Origin: Trujillonella endophytica
Lineage (GTDB): Bacteria > Actinomycetota > Actinomycetes > Mycobacteriales > Geodermatophilaceae
Direction: 5' to 3'
DNA: 64,000 nucleotides
Assembly: GCF_019799905.1 (NCBI RefSeq)
Contig: NZ_JABGCI010000001.1
Span: forward strand, 806,001-870,000
Part shown: positions 17,655 to 27,343 of the stretch, piece by piece
Position numbering within the stretch: the first letter of the stretch is position 1
How the letters are laid out: the number at the start of each line of letters is the position of its first letter
Notes under the pieces: generated by a model
Seen by the model: the letters and a program-made list of their open reading frames with translations, nothing else
What the model was told of the DNA's origin: nothing
Database searches by the model: none
Translations under genes and position numbers: made by a program

Positions 17655-18518
17655 GTGACGGCGATCGAGGCACCGGAGACGGTCTCCTACGACTGCGGGG
17701 ACGTCGTCCTGCGCGGCGACCGGTGGGCCGGGGGGGACCGCGGCCCGGTGCTGTTCCTGCACGGCGGCGGTCAGACCCGCCACTCGTGGGGCGGCGCCGC
17801 GCGCGCCCTCGCCGCCCGCGGCTGGACCACGACGACGCTGGACCTCCGCGGGCACGGGGACAGCGGCTGGTCGCCCGACGGCACCTACGGCATGGACCGC
17901 TACGCCGGGGACGTCGCGCAGGTGGTCGACCAGCTGGGCCGCGGCGTCGTCCTGGTGGGCGCCTCGCTGGGCGGCCTCACCTCGCTGACCGTGGCCGGCC
18001 GCGATCCCGGTGCCGCGCGGGCGCTCGTGCTGGTCGACATCGTGCCGCGCACGGCGGCCGCGGGCGTCAAGCGGATCGGCGACTTCATGCGCGCCCACCT
18101 CGACGGCTTCGACACCCTCGACGAGGTCGCCGACGCGGTGGCGGCCTACACGCAGCGCCCGCGGCGGGACAACCCCGAGGGCCTGAAGAAGAACGTGCGC
18201 CTGCGCGAGGACGGCCGCTGGTACTGGCACTGGGACCCGGCGATGATGTCGATCGTCCCCGACGACGAGCCGCGCCCCGGCGTCCAGCCCGAGCCGCTGC
18301 TGGAGCTGGCCCGCTCCGTGACCCTGCCGGTGCTGGTGGTCCGCGGCGGTCGCTCGGACGTCGTCGACGACGAGGGCATCGCGGAGTTCCTGGCGGCGGT
18401 GCCCACCGCGCGCGTCGTCGACGTCGCCGAGGCCGGGCACATGGTGGCCGGCGACGACAACGACGACTTCACCAGCGCGGTCGACGCCTTCCTCGAGGAG
18501 CTCGGCCGCCCCGCCTGA
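17655..18518 (+). CDS. Alpha/beta hydrolase
   Basis: 287 residues from GTG 17655; GTG 17634 is an alternative and still earlier starts fall inside the repeat element. The fold's markers are present: oxyanion HGGG near the N-terminus (VLFLHGGGQTRHSW), the nucleophile elbow GASLGG (Ser), Asp in RGGRSDVVDD and His in EAGHMVAGDD. It resembles small esterases/epoxide-hydrolase-like enzymes. Substrate unknown. It stands between glmS and acpS, facing the same way. Confidence 0.88.
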   Translation: MTAIEAPETVSYDCGDVVLRGDRWAGGDRGPVLFLHGGGQTRHSWGGAARALAARGWTTTTLDLRGHGDSGWSPDGTYGMDRYAGDVAQVVDQLGRGVVLVGASLGGLTSLTVAGRDPGAARALVLVDIVPRTAAAGVKRIGDFMRAHLDGFDTLDEVADAVAAYTQRPRRDNPEGLKKNVRLREDGRWYWHWDPAMMSIVPDDEPRPGVQPEPLLELARSVTLPVLVVRGGRSDVVDDEGIAEFLAAVPTARVVDVAEAGHMVAGDDNDDFTSAVDAFLEELGRPA

Positions 18519-18557
18519 CGCGCGCGCCCGCCGGGTGCCCAGGGCAGACTGGCCGGC

Positions 18558-18950
18558 GTGATCATCGGGATCGGCATCGACGTCGTCCCCGTCGACCGCT
18601 TCGCCGCCTCGCTGGAACGCACCCCGGGTCTGCGCGACCGGCTCTTCACCGCCGACGAGCAGCGCACCCCGTCGGGCCGCCCGCGCACCGGTGAGTCGCT
18701 GGCGGCGCGGTTCGCGGCCAAGGAGGCGCTGGCCAAGGCGCTGGGCGCACCCGGCGACCTGCACTGGCACGACGCGGAGGTCATGGTCGGCGAGCACGGC
18801 CGCCCGCGGCTGAGCGTCACCGGATCGGTCGCCCGGCGGGCCCACCAGCTCGGCGTCACCTCCTGGCACGTGTCGCTGAGCCACGACGGCGGCATCGCCT
18901 CGGCCTTTGTGCTGGCCGAGGGCATCCCCCGCAGCGAGGAGGTCCCGTGA
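18558..18950 (+). CDS. acpS: Holo-[acyl-carrier-protein] synthase
   Basis: Transfers phosphopantetheine from CoA to acyl carrier protein for fatty acid synthesis. 130 residues with the Mg-binding [12 protein letters not shown] (Asp8 region) and the second motif [17 protein letters not shown] 18558 lies seven bases after CAGACT, which fits a leaderless transcript. The end overlaps the nnr gene by GTGA. acpS-nnr-alr is a common order in actinobacteria. Confidence 0.95.
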   Translation: MIIGIGIDVVPVDRFAASLERTPGLRDRLFTADEQRTPSGRPRTGESLAARFAAKEALAKALGAPGDLHWHDAEVMVGEHGRPRLSVTGSVARRAHQLGVTSWHVSLSHDGGIASAFVLAEGIPRSEEVP

Positions 18951-20452
18951 TCGGCCTGTACACCGCCGACGAGGTCCGGGCCGCCGAGGCGCCGCTGCTC
19001 GCCGCCGGGCCGGAGGGCGCGCTCATGCAGCGCGCCGCCACCGGCCTGGCCGCCGTCTGCCTGCGGCTGCTGGGCCGGGCGCACGGCACCCGGGTGACCG
19101 CCCTGGTGGGCGCCGGCGACAACGGCGGGGACGCCCTCCTCGCCGGGGCGCACCTGGCCGGCCGCGGCGTCCGCGTGACGGCGGTGCTCCTGGACCCCGA
19201 CCGGGCACACCCGGCGGGCCTGGCGGCGCTGCGGCGGGCCGGCGGGCGGGTGACCGGCGCCGACGGCCCGACCGGTCTGGAGCGCGCCCACCTCGTGCTC
19301 GACGGCATCGTCGGGCTGGGCGCGCGCGGGGGCCTGCGCCCGGTCGCGGCGCGGCTCGTGGCGGAGGCGGCGGCGGGGCCGGGCCTGATGGTCGCCGTCG
19401 ACCTGCCCAGCGGGGTCGACCCCGACACGGGCGCCGTCGCAGGCGAGGCGTTCCCCGCCCAGCACACCGTGACGTTCGGCGCGGTCAAGGCCGGCCTGGT
19501 CGTGGGGGAGGGGCGGCAGTACGCCGGGCAGGTGCACCTGGTCGACATCGGGCTGGCCGGCACGCTGCCGCGACCGCGCGCGGTCCGGCTCACCGACGAC
19601 GACGTGGCCGCGCGGCTCGACCCGCCCACCGACGACGACGACAAGTACTCCCGCGGCGTGGTCGGCGTCGTGGCCGGCTCCTCGACGTACCCGGGCGCAG
19701 CGGTGCTGTGCACCGGCGCCGCCCTGCGCACCCGGCCGGGCCTGGTCCGCTACGCCGGGACGGCGGCCGCGGGCGTGCGGGCCGCGTGGCCGGAGGCCAT
19801 CGTCACCGAGGACCGGCCGTCCGACGCGGGACGGGTGCAGGCCTGGGTGGTCGGCCCCGGCATGGGCACCGACGACGCCGCGGCCGGCCTCGTCGCGGAG
19901 GTGCTGGCCACCGACCTGCCGGTCCTGCTCGACGCCGACGCGCTCACCCTGGCCGCCCGCCGTCCGGAGCTGGTCCGGGACCGCACGGCCCCCACCGTGC
20001 TCACGCCGCACGACCGCGAGTACGCGCGGTTCGGGCCGGCCGGGGGCGGTGGGGCGGGTGGCGACGGGGGCGGGGGGGCGGGTGGCGACGGGGTCGGTCC
20101 CGACCGGATCGGTGCGGCCCGCCGGCTGGCCGCCGACCTCGGCGCCGTCGTGCTGCTGAAGGGGGCGGCCACGGTCGTCGCCGCGCCGGACGGGCAGGCG
20201 TTCGTCAACGGCACCGGCACGCCGTGGCTGGCGACCGCCGGCACCGGCGACGTCCTCTCCGGGATCGCCGGTGCGCTGCTGGCGACGGGCCTGCCGGCGG
20301 CCGAGGCGGCGGCGGTGGCCGCCCACGTGCACGGGCGGGCCGGCCAGCTGGCCGCCGAGGGCGGGCCGCTGATCGCCGGCGACCTCGTGCGCCGGCTGCC
20401 CGGGACACTCGCCCGCCTCCGCCGGGGCCGGAGCCCCGGCCTGGGAGACTGA
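18947..20452 (+). CDS. nnr: Bifunctional NAD(P)H-hydrate repair enzyme (epimerase/dehydratase)
   Basis: Repairs hydrated NADH/NADPH. The N-terminal YjeF_N epimerase domain (about 1-205) has [13 protein letters not shown]; the C-terminal dehydratase domain (about 225-500) has [29 protein letters not shown] and [19 protein letters not shown]. 501 residues. Between [10 protein letters not shown] and the next strand (about residues 365-385) there is a Gly/Asp-only stretch encoded by a duplicated G-rich unit at 20044-20096, absent from typical homologues. Coupled to acpS by GTGA overlap. Confidence 0.95.
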   Translation: MIGLYTADEVRAAEAPLLAAGPEGALMQRAATGLAAVCLRLLGRAHGTRVTALVGAGDNGGDALLAGAHLAGRGVRVTAVLLDPDRAHPAGLAALRRAGGRVTGADGPTGLERAHLVLDGIVGLGARGGLRPVAARLVAEAAAGPGLMVAVDLPSGVDPDTGAVAGEAFPAQHTVTFGAVKAGLVVGEGRQYAGQVHLVDIGLAGTLPRPRAVRLTDDDVAARLDPPTDDDDKYSRGVVGVVAGSSTYPGAAVLCTGAALRTRPGLVRYAGTAAAGVRAAWPEAIVTEDRPSDAGRVQAWVVGPGMGTDDAAAGLVAEVLATDLPVLLDADALTLAARRPELVRDRTAPTVLTPHDREYARFGPAGGGGAGGDGGGGAGGDGVGPDRIGAARRLAADLGAVVLLKGAATVVAAPDGQAFVNGTGTPWLATAGTGDVLSGIAGALLATGLPAAEAAAVAAHVHGRAGQLAAEGGPLIAGDLVRRLPGTLARLRRGRSPGLGD

Positions 20453-20457
20453 CGGGC

Positions 20458-21597
20458 GTGAGCAGCGCACCGACCCGGGCCGAACTGGTCGTCGACCTCG
20501 ACGCCATCGCCGCCAACACCGCCGCCCTGCGCGAGCGCGTGGGGCGGCCGCTCATGGCCGTCGTCAAGGCCGACGGCTACGGCCACGGGCTGGTGCCCTC
20601 GGCCCGCGCGGCGCTGGCCGGCGGTGCCGACGCGCTGGGCGTGGCGGTGATCGAGGAGGCCCTGGCCCTGCGCACCGCCGGCGTCACCGCGCCCCTGCTG
20701 GCCTGGCTGAACGCGCCCGGGGAGGACTTCGCCGCGGCGCTGGCCGCCGACGTCGAGGTGTCGGTCAACGCGACGTGGGGCGTGGAGGAGGTCGTGGCGG
20801 CGGCCCGGGCGACCGGCCGCACCGCACGGCTGCACCTCAAGGTCGACACCGGGCTCTCCCGCGGCGGGGCGACCCCCGACGAGTGGCCGGCCGTGGTCGA
20901 GGCCGCGGCGCGGGCCCGGGCCGGCGGCGAGGTCGAGGTGGTCGGGCTGTGGAGCCACCTGGCCTACGCCGACGCCCCCACGCACCCGACGATCGGCCGG
21001 CAGAAGGCGGTGTTCGACGAGGCGGTCGCCGTCGCCCGGGACGCCGGACTGCGCGACGCCCGCCGGCACCTGGCCAACTCCGCGGCCACCGTGGCGCTGC
21101 CCGAGACCTGGTACGACCTGGTCCGCCCGGGCATCGCCGTCTACGGGCTGGACCCGCTCGGCGGTGACCCGGGCGCGTACGGGCTGCGCCCGGCGATGAC
21201 CGTGCAGGCGCAGGTGATGCTGACCAAGCGGGTGCCCGCGGGTGTCGGCGTCTCCTACGGCCACACCTACTCGACGGCCGCCGAGACCACCCTCGCGGTG
21301 GTCCCGGTCGGCTACGCCGACGGCATCCCGCGGGCGGCGGGGAACCGCGCGCCGGTGCTCGCCGGCGGCGCGCAGCGCGCGATCGCGGGCCGGGTCTGCA
21401 TGGACCAGTTCGTGCTCGACGTCGGGGACGCGCCCGTGCGCGCCGGCGACCGGGTGGTGCTGTGGGGTCCCGGGACCGCCGGCGAGCCGACGGCGCAGCA
21501 GTGGGCCGACGCGGTCGACACCATCCACTACGAGCTGGTCGCCCGGATCGGTGGCCGGTTCGCGCGGCGCTACACCGGCACGGCAGGGGCGGTGTGA
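20458..21597 (+). CDS. alr: Alanine racemase
   Basis: PLP enzyme giving D-alanine for peptidoglycan. 379 residues from GTG 20458, which lies seven bases after GAGACT (possible leaderless start). The PLP lysine is Lys37 in VVKADGYGHG; the catalytic Tyr of the other subunit face is in GVSYGHTY; VCMDQ and VVPVGYADG are further landmarks. A much longer upstream frame through nnr is a shadow. The TGA stop shares a base with the ATG of the next hydrolase gene (TGATG). Confidence 0.97.
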   Translation: MSSAPTRAELVVDLDAIAANTAALRERVGRPLMAVVKADGYGHGLVPSARAALAGGADALGVAVIEEALALRTAGVTAPLLAWLNAPGEDFAAALAADVEVSVNATWGVEEVVAAARATGRTARLHLKVDTGLSRGGATPDEWPAVVEAAARARAGGEVEVVGLWSHLAYADAPTHPTIGRQKAVFDEAVAVARDAGLRDARRHLANSAATVALPETWYDLVRPGIAVYGLDPLGGDPGAYGLRPAMTVQAQVMLTKRVPAGVGVSYGHTYSTAAETTLAVVPVGYADGIPRAAGNRAPVLAGGAQRAIAGRVCMDQFVLDVGDAPVRAGDRVVLWGPGTAGEPTAQQWADAVDTIHYELVARIGGRFARRYTGTAGAV

Positions 21598-22799
21598 TGG
21601 CGGCGTCCAGGCGGCTCGGGAAGGCGCCGGGGAAGCCGCACGTCCCCCACTCCACCGCGGGCGTCGTCGGCGCGGTCGCCGGCCTGGCCGCTGCCGGCAC
21701 CGCGGTCGGGGTCGCCGTCCACCGGCACGCCGGCCGCCGGGTCGGTGCCCAGCGCGTCGGCTCCGCCGCCGTCCTGCCGGCCACGGCCACCGACGCCGAG
21801 CTGCGCGAGGAGGACCCGCTCGGCACGGCCTCGCGCCGCGCGGACCGGACGGCGCTGGTGCTGGCCGACGACGACGTGCTGCTGGCGGTGGAGGAGATCG
21901 GCCCCCTCGACGCCCCGCTGACCGTCGTCTTCGTGCACGGCTACACGCTGTCGATGCACTCCTGGACGTTCCAGCGCCGGTCGCTGGGCGCGGAGCTGGC
22001 GACCGCCAACGGCTCGCGACCCGGGGCCCGGCTGGTCTTCTACGACCAGCGGGGGCACGGCTCCTCCGGCCGCGGGCCGGCGGAGCACTCGACGATGGAC
22101 CAGCTGGGCCGGGACCTGGCCGCGGTCCTCGACAGCCGGGTGCCGCGCGGGCCGGTGGTCCTGGTCGGGCACTCCATGGGCGGCATGACGGTCATGGCGC
22201 TGGCCGAGCAGCGCCCGGAGCTGTTCGGCACCCGCGTCGTCGGCGCAGCCCTCCTGTCGACCTCCAGCGGCGGCCTCGCCGAGCTCTCCTTCGGCCTGCC
22301 CGAGTTCGTCACCCGGCTCCGGGCCGCGGTCATCCCGGTCGCGGCGTGGACGATGCGCCGCCGTCCGGGGTTCGCCGAGCGGACCCGCAAGCTCGCCGCG
22401 TCGGTCATCTCCGCGGTGACCTGGTCGCTGTCGTTCGCCTCGCGCGACGTCGATCCCGACCTCGGCCGCTACGTCGACGCGATGATCGCCGGCACGCCGG
22501 TCGACGTCATCGCGGAGTTCTACCCCGCCCTGGCCGGCCTCGACGAGACGGGCGCGCTGGAGCCGCTGGCCACCGTCCCCACCCTCGTGCTCACCGGCGA
22601 CAGCGACACGCTGATCCCGCCGGAGCACAGCGACAAGCTGGTCGAGCTGCTCGGCGGGGACGACGCCGAGCGGGTGGAGCACGTCGTGGTCCCCGGCGCG
22701 GGCCACATGGTGCCGCTGGAGAAGCCGGCCGAGGTCACCGCCGCGCTGTCGGCGCTCATCCGCCGGGTGAGCGCGGAGCGCACGGCCGCGTCCGCCTGA
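21597..22799 (+). CDS. Membrane-anchored alpha/beta hydrolase
   Basis: 400 residues. A short N-terminal hydrophobic helix (about residues 20-42, GVVGAVAGLAAAGTAVGVAV) probably anchors it to the membrane. The hydrolase domain has VFVHGYTLS, the elbow GHSMGGM with the nucleophile Ser, Asp in TGDSDTLIPP and His in GAGHMVPLEKP. The position directly after alr, overlapping its stop, matches the alr-hydrolase-tsaE order of mycobacteria. Substrate unknown; lipids or wall esters are possible. Confidence 0.9.
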   Translation: MAASRRLGKAPGKPHVPHSTAGVVGAVAGLAAAGTAVGVAVHRHAGRRVGAQRVGSAAVLPATATDAELREEDPLGTASRRADRTALVLADDDVLLAVEEIGPLDAPLTVVFVHGYTLSMHSWTFQRRSLGAELATANGSRPGARLVFYDQRGHGSSGRGPAEHSTMDQLGRDLAAVLDSRVPRGPVVLVGHSMGGMTVMALAEQRPELFGTRVVGAALLSTSSGGLAELSFGLPEFVTRLRAAVIPVAAWTMRRRPGFAERTRKLAASVISAVTWSLSFASRDVDPDLGRYVDAMIAGTPVDVIAEFYPALAGLDETGALEPLATVPTLVLTGDSDTLIPPEHSDKLVELLGGDDAERVEHVVVPGAGHMVPLEKPAEVTAALSALIRRVSAERTAASA

Positions 22800-22809
22800 C
22801 CCCCGACCG

Positions 22810-23433
22810 TCAGAACCCGCTGCCGCCGCCGTCGCCGAGCACGGCCGCACCGCCGAGGGCGCTCCGGGTCCGGTGTGCCGCGTGGGTGGGGTCGCCGTGC
22901 AGCACCTCCCGCTGCGGCGGCGGCCCGGCGCGGCGTCCGGCGGTCGACGCGGGTGCGGGCGGACGCTCGGTGAGGGCCGCCCGCACCATCGGGTCGGGAG
23001 CGCGCTCCGGCCCGTGGAGGGCGACGGACAGGGCCGCCGGATCGCCGGCCGGCGCCCCGGCTGCCGGATCTCCGGCGAGCCGGCGCAGCAGGTCGCGGCC
23101 GGCGCGGGTCGGCGACGCGCCCCGGCGCCAGGGGGCCGGGCCGGCGAGCAACCCGGCGGCGGTCAGGCGGCGGGCCACGGCCAGCAGCCGGTCGTCGTCC
23201 GCGAGCCGCCAGTGCACGGTCTCCAGCGACCGGTGCCCGCGGGTGCCGACGGCGTCCAGGACCGCCGCCTCCACCGGGTGCACCCGGCTGGCGTCGACCG
23301 TGGTGAACACGCCACCCGCGGCGCGGACCCGACCGGAGGCGACCAGCGTGGCGAGGGCCGCCTCCACCACGCGGGACGGGCCACCGGCGAGGTGGGCGAC
23401 GTCGTAGACGTCGAGCTCGGAAGCTGCCGCCAC
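22810..23433 (-). CDS. Hypothetical protein with TIGR04222-like domain
   Basis: 207 residues from GTG 23433, chosen because GGAGGAG lies seven bases upstream and a longer frame has no such site. The N-terminal segment LDVYDVAHLAGGPSRVVEAAL resembles the YELAYLAGGPRRV block of the actinobacterial TIGR04222 membrane proteins. Those normally carry transmembrane helices, while this protein has none that I can see. The C-terminal third is rich in Ala, Pro and Gly. Divergent from udg. No function known. Confidence 0.65.
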   Translation of the reverse strand: MAAASELDVYDVAHLAGGPSRVVEAALATLVASGRVRAAGGVFTTVDASRVHPVEAAVLDAVGTRGHRSLETVHWRLADDDRLLAVARRLTAAGLLAGPAPWRRGASPTRAGRDLLRRLAGDPAAGAPAGDPAALSVALHGPERAPDPMVRAALTERPPAPASTAGRRAGPPPQREVLHGDPTHAAHRTRSALGGAAVLGDGGGSGF

Positions 23434-23516
23434 GGTGTGCTCCTCCGGTCCCGGGCCTGGAGGAGCACGGTCGCACGGACGAGCTGGTTCCGGGAGGGGC
23501 GCCGTAGGGTCGGCGT

Positions 23517-24161
23517 GTGGCCGCTCCCCGTCCGCCCCGCTACGACGCCGCGGCCGAGGAGGTCGCCCGCACCGCCGCGGCCGCGCCCGACTGGGCCGCA
23601 CTGGCCACGTCCGCGCGGGGGTGCGTCGCCTGCCCGGAGCTCGCCGCCGCCCGGCAGCACGTCGTCGTCGGCGACGTCCCCGCCACCGGCCGGCCGCGGT
23701 TCGTGCTGGTGGGCGAGGCGCCCGGCGCCAACGAGGACGAGACCGGCCGGCCGTTCGTCGGGAGGAGCGGTGCCCTGCTCGACCAGTTGGTGGCCGAGGC
23801 GGGGCTGTCGCGGGCGGAGGCGGCCGTGCTCAACGTGGTGAAGTGCCGGCCGCCGGGCAACCGCACGCCCAAGGCGCCCGAGGTCGCCCGGTGCAGCGGC
23901 TGGCTGCGGCGGCAGCTGGAGCTGCTCGACCCACCGGTCGTCGTCGCGCTGGGGCTGTCGAGCGCGAAGTGGTTCCTCGGTCCGCGCACCGTGCTGGCCG
24001 AGGCGCGGGGCCGGCCGCACGAGGTCGACGGCCGGGCGGTGTGGGCGACCTACCACCCGTCGGCGGCCATCCGCTTCGGCCCCAACGGGGCGCCCCGGGC
24101 CGGGCTGCTCGCCGACCTGACCGCCGTCGCCGGGAGCCTGGGGGACCGCCGTGAACCGTGA
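23517..24161 (+). CDS. Uracil-DNA glycosylase, iron-sulfur type (family 4-like)
   Basis: Removes uracil from DNA. 214 residues with the active-site block GEAPGANEDETGRPFVGRSG (about 66-85) and the motif HPSA in WATYHPSAAIRF. Four cysteines (Cys36, Cys39, Cys110, Cys126) are spaced as the 4Fe-4S ligands of family 4/5 enzymes. GAPG rather than the polar family-5 variant points to family 4. GTG 23517 lies six bases after TAGGGT. It overlaps tsaE by 11 bases, so it leads that operon. Confidence 0.93.
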   Translation: MAAPRPPRYDAAAEEVARTAAAAPDWAALATSARGCVACPELAAARQHVVVGDVPATGRPRFVLVGEAPGANEDETGRPFVGRSGALLDQLVAEAGLSRAEAAVLNVVKCRPPGNRTPKAPEVARCSGWLRRQLELLDPPVVVALGLSSAKWFLGPRTVLAEARGRPHEVDGRAVWATYHPSAAIRFGPNGAPRAGLLADLTAVAGSLGDRREP

Positions 24162-24600
24162 GCACCTGCTCCCCACGCCGGAGGACACCCAGGCGCTCGG
24201 CGCCGCCCTGGGCGACCTCGCGCGCCCCGGTGACCTGGTCGTGCTGGTCGGTCCCCTCGGAGCGGGCAAGACGGCGCTCACGCAGGGCCTCGGCGCCGCG
24301 CTCGGGGTCCGGGAGCCGGTGACCTCACCGACGTTCGTCATCGCCCGGGTGCACCGCGGCGGGCGGCTGCCGCTGGTGCACGTCGACGCCTACCGGCTGG
24401 GCGGCGTCGCCGACGTCGACGACCTGGACCTGGACGTCACGGTCGCGTCGTCCGTGACCGTGGTCGAGTGGGGCCAGGGCCTGGTCGAGCAGCTCGCCGA
24501 CGAGCACCTGGAGGTGCGGCTGGACCGGCGGGACGACGACGTGCGCACCGCCGTCCTCGTGCCGCACGGGCAGGGCTGGGAGCAGCGGCTCGCCGGGTGA
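24151..24600 (+). CDS. tsaE: tRNA t6A biosynthesis ATPase TsaE
   Basis: ATPase that drives the TsaB-TsaD complex making threonylcarbamoyl-adenosine at tRNA position 37. 149 residues with Walker A GPLGAGKT (34-41), the switch SPTFVI and the VDAYRLGG strand with the conserved Asp. GTG 24151 lies inside the end of udg. The other complex members (tsaB, rimI, tsaD) follow within 2 kb, interrupted only by a DUF3291 gene on the other strand. Confidence 0.95.
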   Translation: MNREHLLPTPEDTQALGAALGDLARPGDLVVLVGPLGAGKTALTQGLGAALGVREPVTSPTFVIARVHRGGRLPLVHVDAYRLGGVADVDDLDLDVTVASSVTVVEWGQGLVEQLADEHLEVRLDRRDDDVRTAVLVPHGQGWEQRLAG

Positions 24601-24612
24601 CCCGCGCCCGGC

Positions 24613-25122
24613 TCAGGCCGGGCAGAACCAGTCGTCGTCCGACCGCACGACGTCCGTGGGGCGCCCGGGCGGGGGGAACGGCGAGCGGAAGGTGAACGAC
24701 TCGGCGGTCGGGCCGCACCGGCGCAGGTGCCGCACCCGGTCCTCCGCCTCGGCCGTGCCCGGCCGGTGCCCGGCGGGGACCCACCACAGCGTCGTCATCG
24801 GCTCGACGGCCCGCTCGAACCACCGGCGGCGCCGGCGCATGACCTCCAGGTGCCGTCCGGAGAACACGAAGTCCGCCAGGGCCTGCACCGACTCCCACGT
24901 CGTCAGGTTCACGATGACCCCGTGGGAGTTGCCGACGTCCCACCCGAACGCGCGCACCGACGTCGCGTTGCCGTCCTCGGTCTGCAGCCGCCAGCGGAAC
25001 CCCGCTGCGGCGTCCCCGGCGGCGTTGACCTCGTCGAGCGCGTCCATGAAGTCACGGAGCAGGGGCGAGTCCAGCGGGGCCAGCAGCCGGGAGACGTTCA
25101 CCTGGGCGAGTTCGACGTCCAC
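24613..25122 (-). CDS. DUF3291 domain protein
   Basis: 169 residues, mostly one DUF3291 domain: LAQVNVSRLLAPLDSPLLRDFMDALDEVN at the start, then AGFRWRLQTEDGNAT and VNLTTWESVQALADFVFSGRH. This fold is a dimeric ferredoxin-like (antibiotic-monooxygenase-type) barrel in known structures; no activity is established. GTG 25122 lies six bases after TACGGT, suggesting leaderless transcription. It is inserted, on the opposite strand, between tsaE and tsaB, which are contiguous in relatives. Confidence 0.88.
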   Translation of the reverse strand: MDVELAQVNVSRLLAPLDSPLLRDFMDALDEVNAAGDAAAGFRWRLQTEDGNATSVRAFGWDVGNSHGVIVNLTTWESVQALADFVFSGRHLEVMRRRRRWFERAVEPMTTLWWVPAGHRPGTAEAEDRVRHLRRCGPTAESFTFRSPFPPPGRPTDVVRSDDDWFCPA

Positions 25123-25215
25123 CGGGCGACCGTAGCGAGGGACGGGGCCGCGCGGGGCCGGCCGTCCCCGTCCGGCACGGGTCCGGCAGAGGTGCGCGGA
25201 CTAACCTGGCTCCCC

Positions 25216-25866
25216 GTGCTCGTCCTCGCCCTCGACACCGCGACGCCGACCCTCCTGGCCGGTGTCGCCCGGTGGTCCCCGGGCGGCGAGGTCGAGGTGC
25301 TGGCCGAGCGGGCCGTGCCCTCCGGGACCAGGCACGCCGAGCTGCTGACCCCGGCGATCCGCGACGTCCTCGCCGACGCCGGGGTGACCCTGGCCGACCT
25401 CGGGGCGGTCGTCACCGGCCTCGGTCCGGGCCCCTTCACCGGGCTCCGGGTCGGCATCGTGACCGCCGCCGCGCTGGCCGACGCCCGCGGGCTGCCGGTC
25501 CTCGGCGTCTGCTCGCTCGACGCGATCGGCTCGGGCGCCCGCACCGTCGTCACCGACGCCCGGCGCAAGGAGGTCTACTGGGCCACCTACGCCGCCGACG
25601 GCGCCCGCACCGACGGCCCCGGCGTCGTCCGCCCGGAGGCAGCGGAGCTGGCCGGGCCGTTCGCCGGGGACCCGGCGTTCGCCGACCGGCTGGGCGCGCC
25701 GGTCACCCCGGCCGAGGTGACGACGGCGGGGCTGATGCGCGCCGCGGCGCCCCGGCTGGCCGACCCGGCGCTGTCCGACGGCCCGGCAGCGCCGCTCGTC
25801 CCGCTGTACCTGCGCCGGCCCGACGCGACCCCGCCCACGTCGTTCAAGCCGGTGACGACCGCATGA
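25216..25866 (+). CDS. tsaB: tRNA t6A complex dimerisation subunit TsaB
   Basis: ASKHA-fold partner that dimerises with TsaD. 216 residues from GTG 25216 (TAACCT ends eight bases earlier), beginning MLVLALDTATPTLLAGVA and containing GLGPGPFTGLRVGI, the family signature. DARRKEVYWATY lies near residue 115. Its stop overlaps the rimI start (ATGA), so tsaB-rimI-tsaD form one coupled unit. Confidence 0.95.
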   Translation: MLVLALDTATPTLLAGVARWSPGGEVEVLAERAVPSGTRHAELLTPAIRDVLADAGVTLADLGAVVTGLGPGPFTGLRVGIVTAAALADARGLPVLGVCSLDAIGSGARTVVTDARRKEVYWATYAADGARTDGPGVVRPEAAELAGPFAGDPAFADRLGAPVTPAEVTTAGLMRAAAPRLADPALSDGPAAPLVPLYLRRPDATPPTSFKPVTTA

Positions 25867-26309
25867 CCGTGCGGCTGCGGCCGATGCGGCTGGCCGACCT
25901 GCGCACGGTGATGGAGCTCGAGGAGGAGCTCTTCGCCCCGGACACGTGGACCGTGTCGATGTACCGCGACGAGCTCTCCCGCACCGACACCCGGCACTAC
26001 CTCGTGGCGGTCGACGAGGACACGGTGGTCGGCTACGCGGGGCTGATCGCCTACGACGACGAGGCGCACGTGGCGACCATCGGCGTCGCCGGGGCGCGGC
26101 AGGGCGAGGGCATCGGCGCGCTGCTGCTCGACGCCCTGCTGACCGAGGCCGACCGGCGCAGCCCGGTCGTGCTGCTCGAGGTGCGGGCGGACAACGAGGT
26201 GGCGCAGGGGCTCTACCGGCGCCGGGGGTTCGCTGAGATCGGCCGCCGGCCGCGCTACTACCAGCCGAGCAACACCGACGCCGTGGTGATGAGACGGGAG
26301 AAGCCGTGA
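25863..26309 (+). CDS. rimI: Ribosomal protein S18 alanine N-acetyltransferase RimI
   Basis: GNAT acetyltransferase, 148 residues. Motif A for acetyl-CoA binding is seen as [17 protein letters not shown] (about 75-91), followed by [19 protein letters not shown] and [16 protein letters not shown], the C-terminal pattern of RimI. It overlaps tsaB and tsaD by four bases on each side. This tsaB-rimI-tsaD arrangement is common in actinobacteria, where RimI may acetylate more than S18. Confidence 0.94.
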   Translation: MTVRLRPMRLADLRTVMELEEELFAPDTWTVSMYRDELSRTDTRHYLVAVDEDTVVGYAGLIAYDDEAHVATIGVAGARQGEGIGALLLDALLTEADRRSPVVLLEVRADNEVAQGLYRRRGFAEIGRRPRYYQPSNTDAVVMRREKP

Positions 26310-27343
26310 CGGAGCCGCTGGTGCTGGGGTTCGAGACCTCCTGCGACGAGACCGGCGTCGGGCTGGTCCGCGGCCGCACGCTGCTGTCGGACGCCCTCGC
26401 CACCTCCATCGCCGAGCACGAGCGCTTCGGCGGCGTCGTCCCGGAGATCGCCTCGCGCGCGCATCTCGAGGCGATGGTGCCGACCGTGCACCGCGCGCTC
26501 GCCGACGCCGGGGTCCGGGCCTCGGACGTCGACGCCGTCGCCGTCACCGCCGGGCCCGGGCTCACCGGCGCCCTGCTGGTGGGGCTGGCGGCCGCCAAGG
26601 CCTACGCGCTGGCCCTCGACGTGCCGCTCTACGGGGTCAACCACCTGGCCGCGCACGTCGCCGTGGACGAGCTGCAGCACGGCGCGCTCGCGGAGCCGTC
26701 GCTGGCGCTGCTGGTCTCGGGCGGGCACAGCTCGCTGCTGCTCGTGCCCGACCTGGCCCGGGAGGTCGTCCCGCTGGGCCGGACCGTGGACGACGCGGCG
26801 GGGGAGGCCTTCGACAAGGTCGCGCGCGTGCTGGGCATGCCCTTCCCCGGGGGCCCGCCGATCGACCGGGCGGCGCGCGACGGCGACGGCTCGGCGATCG
26901 CGTTCCCGCGGGGGCTGACCGGGCCCCGGGACGCGCCCTACGACTTCTCGTTCTCCGGCCTCAAGACCGCCGTCGCCCGGTGGGTGGAGGCGCGGCAGCG
27001 GGCGGGTGAGCCGGTGCCGGTGGCCGACGTCGCCGCGTCGTTCCAGGAGGCCGTCGCCGACGTGCTCACCGCCAAGGCGGTGCGGGCCTGCCGCGACCAC
27101 GGGGTGGACCACCTGGTCCTCGGCGGGGGAGTGGCCGCCAACTCCCGGCTGCGCGCGCTGGCCGAGGAGCGGTGCGCCGCCGCCGGCATCGTGCTGCGGG
27201 TGCCGAGCCCGCGGCTGTGCACCGACAACGGCGCGATGGTGGCCGCGCTCGGCTCGCGGCTGGTCGCGGCCGGCGTCGCCCCCTCGGCGCCGGACCTGGG
27301 GGCGGACAGCTCGCTGCCGATCGAGGTCGTCGGAGTCGGCTAG
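26306..27343 (+). CDS. tsaD: tRNA threonylcarbamoyltransferase TsaD
   Basis: Transfers the threonylcarbamoyl group to A37 of ANN-decoding tRNAs. 345 residues with [14 protein letters not shown], the metal-binding NHLAAH (His113, His117), [19 protein letters not shown] and [14 protein letters not shown] start overlaps the rimI stop. The gene converges on the methyltransferase gene with a four-base overlap of the stop codons. Confidence 0.97.
   Translation: MTEPLVLGFETSCDETGVGLVRGRTLLSDALATSIAEHERFGGVVPEIASRAHLEAMVPTVHRALADAGVRASDVDAVAVTAGPGLTGALLVGLAAAKAYALALDVPLYGVNHLAAHVAVDELQHGALAEPSLALLVSGGHSSLLLVPDLAREVVPLGRTVDDAAGEAFDKVARVLGMPFPGGPPIDRAARDGDGSAIAFPRGLTGPRDAPYDFSFSGLKTAVARWVEARQRAGEPVPVADVAASFQEAVADVLTAKAVRACRDHGVDHLVLGGGVAANSRLRALAEERCAAAGIVLRVPSPRLCTDNGAMVAALGSRLVAAGVAPSAPDLGADSSLPIEVVGVG

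Noticed and set aside
20041..20100. Possible CRISPR-like or VNTR array at the G-rich duplication
   Set aside because: Only two units, in frame in a coding sequence, with no spacers or cas genes.
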